Below, in pieces: positions 60,301 through 64,000 of a DNA stretch of 64,000 bases. Position numbers and translations under genes: made by a program. The stretch spans positions 124,001 to 188,000 of the forward strand of contig CACVBU010000143.1 in the NCBI GenBank assembly GCA_902728285.1. Direction: 5' to 3'. Under the pieces are notes generated by a model. That model did no database searches. It was not told the DNA's origin and worked only from the letters and a program-made list of their open reading frames with translations. Source of the stretch: Clytia hemisphaerica. Its lineage: Eukaryota; Cnidaria; Hydrozoa; Leptothecata; Clytiidae. Position 1 is the first letter of the stretch. Every line of letters begins with the position of its first letter.

Positions 60301-62038
60301 ATCGAGGAGGGCAAATAATTGTTCAGAATACAATTATATAAATAAACTGTTAACTCCCTAAAACCGATTCGAACAAATAATAGTTTTCTCCTTGTTCCTC
60401 ATGGTTGATCGCCAACTGTCAATGTTTGATTGCAAGTATGAAAGGTATTTAATAGAATACCTTTCATCTGAGGCAGAGAGTCGGATATGTCATATTGAAT
60501 AATCAATTACTCGAGTATCTAAATAATAACAGAAAACATTCAGTTCTTGAAGACTAGTAATTATGCATCAGCATGTTTTGATACGTCTTTAACACAAAAG
60601 CTTAGTTCAAAAGATTTTCTGAAATTATCGGAACTGCTCCCCGAAAGGTATGACTTTTAGAGGTTTTCTTCAATTACCTAATCAAAAGTTGTACCATGAA
60701 ATTACCAATTATTAGTCAATGAAATGTCACAATTAACTAACAAGAACTTCCCTACTTGAATCTTTTAGAAAGAAGAGAAAGTACCAGGTGGTAAAACTGA
60801 CGTCAATGTTGTTGTGGAGAAGAATGGAAAAGCACTTGGTTCTAAAGAAGCTACCGACCTCTTGAAGAAGAAAGATCTTGGAGAGAAACTTGGCAAAGAT
60901 GGTAAGGCTATTTCAGGTTTTCTAAAGTGGCACTGTTACTTGTTTTTGCATTGGAGATATTTTGAATGCGTAGATTAAATTTGGATTACAAGTGAAAGAA
61001 TCCTCCTTAATCAATGTGTTTTCAAACAGATTTTCTATCTCAATCTTCAACTTTTAAAAATAATGTCAATTATGAATCTACAATGTGTCTTCAGAATATT
61101 TAGAGATATCTGAGTTTATCTATATCAAGCTAATCTTTACCTTTGTCTCATATTACCAGGAGATTACGAAGTTGACGGTTTCGGCAAAGCTTATCCCGGC
61201 AACGGCAAATCAACTAGTGAAGGCGACAACTCGACAATCATTATCATCATTGTCGTCGTTTCTCTTGCCGTCATATCCGTCGCCATTGTTGCCGTCGTGT
61301 TGCTAAGGAAACGCAAAGAAGAAGAAAACAAACAATCAATGGTCATGCAACAAAGAGTGGCCATGTCACACGGAGGTAAACTATCCATTTCTGTCGTTAC
61401 TAACTTACTAGCGAGTTTATTTATCAGAGGATATCGAGGGCATCGGTAAGTGAAATGCTACAAAACAAAAACGATAGTTGATGTACGGCTCTATAACGCC
61501 TTTGCTCACCTAAACAGACAACGGTATTTTGGTGTTTTTACCGTCGTCGAGCAAAGTAGACGGTGATTTTGGAGACATGTCAACTTTGCTTTATACCGGC
61601 GCCCCCCCCCCTCAATTTATCTCGAATACATAAACTCGATACTACGCTGTGTTTGCGGTTGCCTTCTATCGGATAAATTTTTATTGGAATTGCGTGTTTT
61701 AAACCAAATCATAAGGGTTTTTCGCTTCTCAGCTGTCATAGTTTTTATGGTCGGGTTTTAAACTAGACAGTTTTCTATCTTATAAAACTAGCTTAGAATT
61801 TTCAAAGTTTATAACCTAAATACAAGAAGAAAAAACTTTGATACTGAAGAGAGATATTGATATCCTTTATGTTTTTCTTCATTCAGGTGTCAGTACAAGC
61901 GATCTCATTCCAAGAGAAACGACCAAAACGAACGCCGCGTATGACGGAGGTGACGAAGTGAACGGTGATGGAACTTTCATGTTTGAAATGCCTGGAAACT
62001 TAAAAACAACCAAAATCGATAGTGCTGCCGAACCTTAA
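32644..62038 (+). CDS. hedgling: Hedgling: Hedgehog-N / vWA / cadherin / Ig / EGF transmembrane protein
   Basis: Forty-three coding exons join into one open frame of 3403 codons (10,212 nt with stop). Order: signal peptide (1-18), Hedgehog N-terminal signal domain (~50-173), vWA (~180-360), linker, about 22 cadherin repeats (~490-2760), two Ig domains (~2775-2955), two EGF modules plus a third partial one (~3012-3115), a polybasic site (~3156), one transmembrane helix (~3304-3327) and a 76-residue cytosolic tail. This matches hedgling, described in sponge and sea anemone. No Hint autoprocessing domain is present, so the hedge domain should stay tethered at the cell surface unless cut. The tail shows no beta-catenin-binding motif. 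Role in adhesion or contact signalling is inferred. Exon groups follow as separate entries. Confidence 0.93.
34245..34671. mobile_element. MITE-like element, CCCGGGGGGTATTC ends
   Basis: CCCGGGGGGTATTCG at the left and GAGTGCTTTCCCCAGG at the right. Sub-terminal GGCATGTGC is answered by GGACCATGCC. The interior repeats CCCTTACAGTGTA. Related in plan to 27342-27678. Confidence 0.6.
35944..36118. mobile_element. Tigger/pogo-like MITE, CAGTTGACTCTCGC ends
   Basis: TA|CAGTTGACTCTCGCTAATTC at the left; GAATTAGGGAGAGTCTACTG at the right. Multiple TTCGAATTA phrases. Ends of this type recall Tigger/pogo elements (inference). Relatives at 40592, 42848 and 57616. Confidence 0.75.
36734..38781 (+). CDS. 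hedgling: Hedgling exons 3-6: von Willebrand factor A domain
   Basis: Exons 36734-36894, 37271-37444, 37898-38013, 38660-38781. The metal-ion adhesion site is complete: DTSGS in exon 3, Thr of SSTRTGDAL in exon 4 and Asp of LMTDGKSNGG in exon 5. The domain ends with FVIGV in exon 5 and FNDLSSFVDQI in exon 6. The intron after exon 4 has a GC donor (AAG|GCGAGT); the only nearby GT would break the frame. This domain probably mediates divalent-cation-dependent protein binding. Confidence 0.93.
38033..38200. mobile_element. MITE, ACACG-TTTTTT-ATAAG family (copy 4)
   Basis: TACACATTTTTTTATAAGAAC at the left, GTTCTTATAAAAAC at the right. CGAGGCTCAAGTTGTCAAAA interior shared with 29046-29227. Lies in intron 5 of hedgling, ~20 bp past the donor. 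Confidence 0.65.
39011..41715 (+). CDS. hedgling: Hedgling exons 7-12: linker and cadherin repeats 1-2
   Basis: Exons 39011-39136, 39625-39755, 40178-40338, 40773-40927, 41110-41225, 41406-41715. Exons 7-9 encode ~140 residues between the vWA and first cadherin repeat with no family recognised. Exon 10 has NGQITTTARLDREN and exon 11 the calcium-site motif DENDHSPKF, closing repeat 1. Exon 12 has KATDKDAGLNAKI, LDYETKRKY and DVNEAPYF, closing repeat 2, then a short Cys-containing insert (GCGAAGSCSH) unusual for a cadherin repeat. Confidence 0.9.
39262..39359. mobile_element. AACGTT foldback MITE (copy 2)
   Basis: The best-preserved copy: CCCAGCTGGCACACAACGTT to CGTCGTGTGCCAGCTGGG, 98 bp, with AACGTT at ~12-20-bp intervals. 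Intron 7 of hedgling. Confidence 0.92.
40401..40493. mobile_element. AACGTT foldback MITE (copy 3)
   Basis: CCCAGTTGGCACACAACGTT to CAACGTTGTGTGCCAGCCGG. More diverged at the ends. Intron 9 of hedgling, ~60 bp past the exon 9 donor. Confidence 0.85.
40592..40682. mobile_element. CAGTTGACTCTC-type MITE, short copy
   Basis: CAATCAACGTTCTCTTATTCG at the left, GAATTAGAGAACGTCAGCTG at the right. Intron 9, close to the AACGTT copy. Confidence 0.6.
42081..45675 (+). CDS. hedgling: Hedgling exons 13-19: cadherin repeats 3 to 6
   Basis: Exons 42081-42425, 42678-42842, 43248-43406, 44098-44203, 44609-44792, 44978-45038, 45514-45675. Each repeat shows the usual order of A-T-D-x-D, N-G-x-I/L, L-D-R-E and D-x-N-D-N: for example TKLDREVKEDY and DINDNKPKF (exon 13), DVNDNTPKF (15), DMNDNNPVF (17). 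Exons 18-19 begin repeat 6 (ATDRDIDVNAQIEYF). Most junctions are phase 1. Confidence 0.93.
42848..42999. mobile_element. CAGTTGACTCTC-type MITE at the exon 14 donor
   Basis: TA-flanked (42846-42847, 43000-43001). Left CAGTTCACTCCCGTTTATTCG, right CAGAGGGTTGACTG. The element begins at intron position +6, so the donor hexamer is partly target-site sequence. Confidence 0.8.
43441..43690. mobile_element. MITE, TAGCGAGTTT family (copy 1)
   Basis: TTAGCGAGTTTTTGTATTCGAG at the left; CCTCCGATACATAAACTCGG at the right. The interior (ACGGTAAAAACACCAAAATA, GGCGTTATAGAGCCGTACAT) matches 61408-61662 in reverse complement. Intron 15. Confidence 0.75.
45111..45261. mobile_element. MITE with CAGTAGCGTAGAC ends
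   Basis: CAGTAGCGTAGAC at the left, GTCTACGCTACTG at the right, plus sub-terminal AGAGGG/CCCTCT. 151 bp. hAT-like terminus by CAG start; target duplication unclear. Intron 18. Confidence 0.75.
45808..46000 (+). mobile_element. tRNA-derived SINE (Ser/Leu-like head)
   Basis: GATGGCCAAGTGGTCAAAGGCG resembles a type II tRNA A-box region, and GCGGTTCGAATCACCGCTCC a B box. TTCCA follows, then a unique body and an A-rich end near 45996. The 5' and 3' ends of the tRNA-like part do not pair, so it is not a functional tRNA. Intron 19, ~130 bp before exon 20. Confidence 0.7.
46131..50042 (+). CDS. hedgling: Hedgling exons 20-25: cadherin repeats 6 to 11
   Basis: Exons 46131-46319, 46745-46960, 47374-47768, 48084-48183, 49301-49508, 49802-50042. 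Calcium-site motifs: DTNDHKPKF, DLNDNTPTF, DDNDNTPDF, DVNDNKPLF, DINDNSPIL. L-D-R-E appears in PLDRETKDSY (exon 22), SLDREQKDTY (23) and QLDREVRDKY (25). Exons 24/25 join in phase 2 within the middle of a repeat, where spacing looks slightly longer than usual. Confidence 0.92.
47030..47130. repeat. Poly(A) run and (TTCAA)n microsatellite
   Basis: A run of 13 A near 47069-47081 and about five copies of TTCAA at 47102-47128, in intron 21. Confidence 0.8.
48031..48076. repeat. (ATTC)n microsatellite before exon 23
   Basis: Imperfect TTCA/TTTA tetranucleotides ending 8-10 bases before the exon 23 acceptor at 48083, so length changes here would alter the pyrimidine tract region. Confidence 0.8.
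48416..49021. mobile_element. ACACG-family element, long decayed copy
   Basis: GTGCGTTTTTTAATAGGAACG at the left and CTCTTATAAAAACGTGTG at the right; the interior is only loosely related. Intron 23 of hedgling. Confidence 0.45.
49095..49290 (+). mobile_element. tRNA-derived SINE next to exon 24
   Basis: GTGATAGCGTGCTCGTCTCC (A-box-like) and GGTTGTTGGTTCGAGTCCCA (B box). The body has GGAGACGGTTCGGACCACAC, with an A-rich tail at 49276-49284. The tail ends ~15 bases before the exon 24 acceptor. Confidence 0.78.
50315..54991 (+). CDS. hedgling: Hedgling exons 26-32: cadherin repeats 11 to 19
   Basis: Exons 50315-50521, 50774-50969, 51313-51519, 52172-52282, 52584-52837, 53093-53633, 53912-54991. 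Motifs include NVDDNAPKF, DVNDNTPIF, DLNDNRPIF, DINDNAPKI, DDNDNEPVF, NVNDNDPKL, DINDNKPVF and DENDNIPKW. Exon 32 is 1080 bp, far longer than the others, and spans more than three repeats without an intron. NIT, NVT-type glycosylation sites occur. Confidence 0.94.
51712..51846. mobile_element. MITE, AGACCATGTTCGCACGT family (copy 2)
   Basis: AGACCATGTTCGCACGTGAC to GTCACGTGCGAACATGGTCT, perfect at the ends. Contains GGTTAGAAGTGACGTAA as in copy 1 at 20878-21038. Intron 28. Confidence 0.9.
51967..52031. mobile_element. AACGTT foldback MITE, truncated copy
   Basis: CTGCCACAGAACGTCCATATAACG...AACGTTGAAACAACGTCCTGTG, about two-thirds of the full element. AACGTC fragments at 51900-51950 may be a second broken copy. 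Intron 28. Confidence 0.7.
55394..58452 (+). CDS. hedgling: Hedgling exons 33-38: last cadherin repeats and first Ig domain
   Basis: Exons 55394-55647, 55897-56029, 56397-56606, 56970-57065, 57363-57589, 57990-58452. DINDNAPVV (33), DVDDNCPVF (35) and DVNDNAPTF (37) close repeats. The final repeat (exons 37-38) has ATDKDEGLGGQ and AKDKGKSQQ but lacks a D-x-N-D-N motif. Exon 38 then encodes an Ig domain with Cys in TLKCSAES, Trp in YRWMKDG and the D/A-G-x-Y-x-C motif in AGSYSCIARNSAG. Confidence 0.92.
57096..57178. mobile_element. AACGTT foldback MITE (copy 5)
   Basis: GGTTGTTTTAACGTTTATTTC to AACGTTATGTGACAGCTGGG, left end truncated. Begins ~30 bases after the exon 36 donor. Confidence 0.78.
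57616..57776. mobile_element. CAGTTGACTCTC-type MITE in intron 37
   Basis: TA|CAGTCGACGCTCTCTAATTC at the left; AAAGAACGTCGACTTTA at the right. Starts 26 bases past the exon 37 donor. Confidence 0.7.
58798..59680 (+). CDS. hedgling: Hedgling exon 39: second Ig domain, EGF modules, polybasic site
   Basis: Ig2: PPSIITQPKSVTVGQDEKFI, YQWHKND, then SAEYYCVVENVAG. A ~55-residue stretch without known family follows (VTVRITKYDAVRKCYLF, DFEKLVSKA). EGF1: CTKNPCAHDGKC...CQCKTEWTGKTC. EGF2 is calcium-binding type: DIDECQNANMC...CKCPSGYTGRRC. A third partial EGF starts ACKPTPCASDENC. The exon ends with RRKRRR, continued by Arg in exon 40: a strong match to a furin-type cleavage motif. Confidence 0.94.
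59868..62038 (+). CDS. hedgling: Hedgling exons 40-43: juxtamembrane, transmembrane and tail
   Basis: Exons 59868-60093, 60769-60901, 61160-61375, 61887-62038. Exon 40 encodes an unassigned domain with four Cys (GDCTLHIIRN, ALDCPNSNIT, KTLCARFLAAGG, EQCGREG). Exon 41 is Lys/Glu-rich and charged. Exon 42 carries the membrane helix TIIIIIVVVSLAVISVAIVA followed by RKRKEEE stop-transfer residues. Exon 43 ends the 76-residue tail at TAA 62036-62038. No SH2, PDZ-binding or catenin-binding motif was recognised. Confidence 0.9.
60110..60259. mobile_element. Foldback MITE, TCATGATATGCACCATTGCA ends
   Basis: Left TCATGATATGCACCATTGCA, right its complement. Long imperfect arms meet around AAATCAGTCACTACG. 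Inner arms contain GGACCCAA...CCGATTGGTTG and its complement. A partial relative of one arm is at about 10105-10135. Intron 40, starting ~16 bases past the donor. Confidence 0.88.
61408..61662. mobile_element. MITE, TAGCGAGTTT family (copy 2, inverted)
   Basis: CTAGCGAGTTTATTTATCAGAG to CGAATACATAAACTCGATACTA. Reverse complement of the element at 43441-43690. Contains an added run of C near 61604. Intron 42. Confidence 0.8.
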
Positions 62039-62500
62039 AGTATTTGTGAATTTTTAGATATGTATTTGAAGTTACTCTTCTATTCCCCTTTGAAAAGAAT
62101 GCTCCCTTTTGAAAACAAACGATTTTGTCGAAAATGTGATTGAAAATTGATTGAAGCAATTGAAAGACTTTGATCTCAGAGCCAGATTTCAGGTTGCAAG
62201 TCATCAACCTTTTAACTAAAAGGATTTAAAAAATCATCTGTTATAGGGGGGGGTGCTTTGAAATTCTCCTCAAATTGAAAGTCAGATGCCTAAAACATTT
62301 TCTATTATAAATAAATTTGTATTGTATTAAACTGTAAATATCAGAATTCGCATTATTTTTCGTATTTGTATAAATTTTCGTAATATATTTCCCTCTTTAC
62401 CGTTTTTTTTGTGTTTGTATTTTTCTTTTTTCTCATTTATGGAGATTTGTTTTCTAGATTTAGTTTTAAATAAATTGGATTTTGTCGCTAAATATCATAA
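62039..62500 (+). terminator. Hedgling 3' UTR with candidate poly(A) signals
   Basis: AATAAA at 62310-62315 and 62469-62474 lie 270 and 430 bp after the stop. Either could direct cleavage. No transcript end is provable here. Confidence 0.5.
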
Positions 62501-64000
62501 ATTATTTGTTTTTTTCTTCTTGTGTTTATCTGTACAATACTAGAGCTTGTTACATAAAGATTAAGAAACGGTGTATTTCTTATGTATATTGACTACATGT
62601 GAAATTTCAACCTACTGAAATTTGTAACGAGGTGAGTTTTTGGAATTCGACCTAATTTTTCGTTATTAACTCACTTCGGTTTCTAAGTTATGTTATTAAT
62701 CATTTTAGAAATTTCTGAGCAGTTACTTTGATTTGACTGATTCGATTTTTTTTGAATTGATAACCCAACTTTACCTTTTGCCGTGGTAAAATATACTCGA
62801 ATACTTCCTGTCGTGGGGCGTGCAGCGACTCCGCTGTATAAAGACAAAGTGCACTGATTAAAAACCTACCATCGTGTAAGTCTCAAAGATTCCATTTCGT
62901 GGATCGCACAATTTTGTGCCTTAATGTCAAATCCATAAATGTTGTTGTTAATATACGCATTATTAGCAACATTATAAGTATTTATTTGACATTTTTGAGT
63001 TTTGTTTAGAAATGTTTCGTGAACAAGACTAAATTTCAGTTGGGACTTAATTTCGCGGAAATTTAATCTCCGCAAAAAATCAACCCATTAAAGTGTTTCG
63101 CTTCTGTATTATTGAGAGTTGAGAGTGAGAGAGAATGACTGTGTGGAACGCCAGAGGATACAGTGGTGTACTATCTACGCAATGAAAAGAAAAGTATAAT
63201 TAGCACTTGTTGATGATAAAAAGGTGGAACTCCTTGCATGCAAAAATTTTAAGCACACTCGATAATGATTTTTAAGTACTCTACAGTGGGCTATTTCTGG
63301 AACTTCGTCTTTAAGTATTCTAAGTTACTTCTAAAGTGTGAAGTTTTTGTTCCTATAAGGCCTCTTGGACCCCCCTCCGAAATTGAAATGATAACACGCG
63401 GTGGTAAAACCTTTTTTGCACGAAATCTTATGCTCTTGCTACACAATCGAGTGTATAAATTTCGAATGTCGCCCACTTAACCGCCCTGTTCTTTCGAAAA
63501 AATTTTTAAAGGAAAGGCGGAAAAAAGTTCTTGAAGGCAAAAAAGGAAAAGATGGCTGCCGTGACCACATGCAAATTTGTCTGAAAAAAACTTTGCAGTT
63601 GTTTTGCTTCTTTAGGAATTCCTTTTGCTTGTAAGATAGTTGGTTACTTAATTTCTTGTGCACTATTTGTGAGGGTGTTCATAAGGCAAAGTGCTCAAAT
63701 AGGATTATATCAATCTGTCGAGAGAAAAAGAAAAGAATCTCAGGGGATTTTTCATGCCAAATATTGAATTCGAATTAGCTCTCCTGTACACAGTATATCC
63801 ATAAATTTGAGGTTCTTCAGGGATTGACTTCAAGTGAGTGTCAAGGGTATTTCCATACTCTTCAATTGAAGTATGATGACTTTCTGTGACTGTGAGATAC
63901 CGTGAGAGGTCCTAAATCCGACACCACTGCTTAAATCCGATGGGGTCTTTCAAAGATACAAACTAAAATAAAAATAAACCTTTCGCTGTGACGCAACGAA
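62501..64000. other. Intergenic, no gene recognised
   Basis: AT-rich. Open frames around 62866-63663 on both strands lack motifs and overlap one another. No clear inverted-repeat element found. Confidence 0.5.

Overview
The window is animal nuclear DNA: AT-rich, intron-rich (GT-AG introns), and crowded with transposon debris. Two protein-coding genes can be reconstructed, both on the + strand. One (32644-62038) has the architecture of hedgling: a Hedgehog N-terminal signal domain, a von Willebrand A domain, about 22 cadherin repeats, Ig, EGF and one transmembrane segment. Hedgling is known from sponges and cnidarians and is reported absent from bilaterians. The host is therefore most likely a cnidarian (an anthozoan fits best) or another non-bilaterian animal; the species cannot be settled from sequence alone.

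Layout. 1-2500: non-coding, with simple repeats and two small foldback elements. 2518-7831: a decayed Penelope-like retroelement, split by a defective Ty3/gypsy-type LTR element (3418-6856) with unusually short 99-bp LTRs, itself split by a 149-bp inverted-repeat element. 9025-23557: a 13-exon gene for a seven-transmembrane receptor-like protein. Its 7.3-kb intron 5 holds a 183-bp satellite, a 2.2-kb long-inverted-repeat element with a perfect 96-bp palindrome and a 26-bp minisatellite, and several MITEs. Its terminal exon is partly duplicated downstream, with a tRNA-derived SINE in one duplicate. 24.3-32.6 kb: intergenic, with MITEs and a 5'-truncated non-LTR retrotransposon ending in poly(A). 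32644-62038: hedgling, 43 coding exons, a continuous frame of 3403 codons. 62039-64000: 3' UTR and intergenic DNA.

The two genes show no functional link. Hedgling should be a cell-surface adhesion or signalling protein and the 7TM protein a G-protein-coupled-receptor-like protein. The retroelements are inactive copies. All splice sites were read by eye from frame continuity, GT/AG signals and domain continuity. Exon 1 of the 7TM gene is the least certain coding exon.
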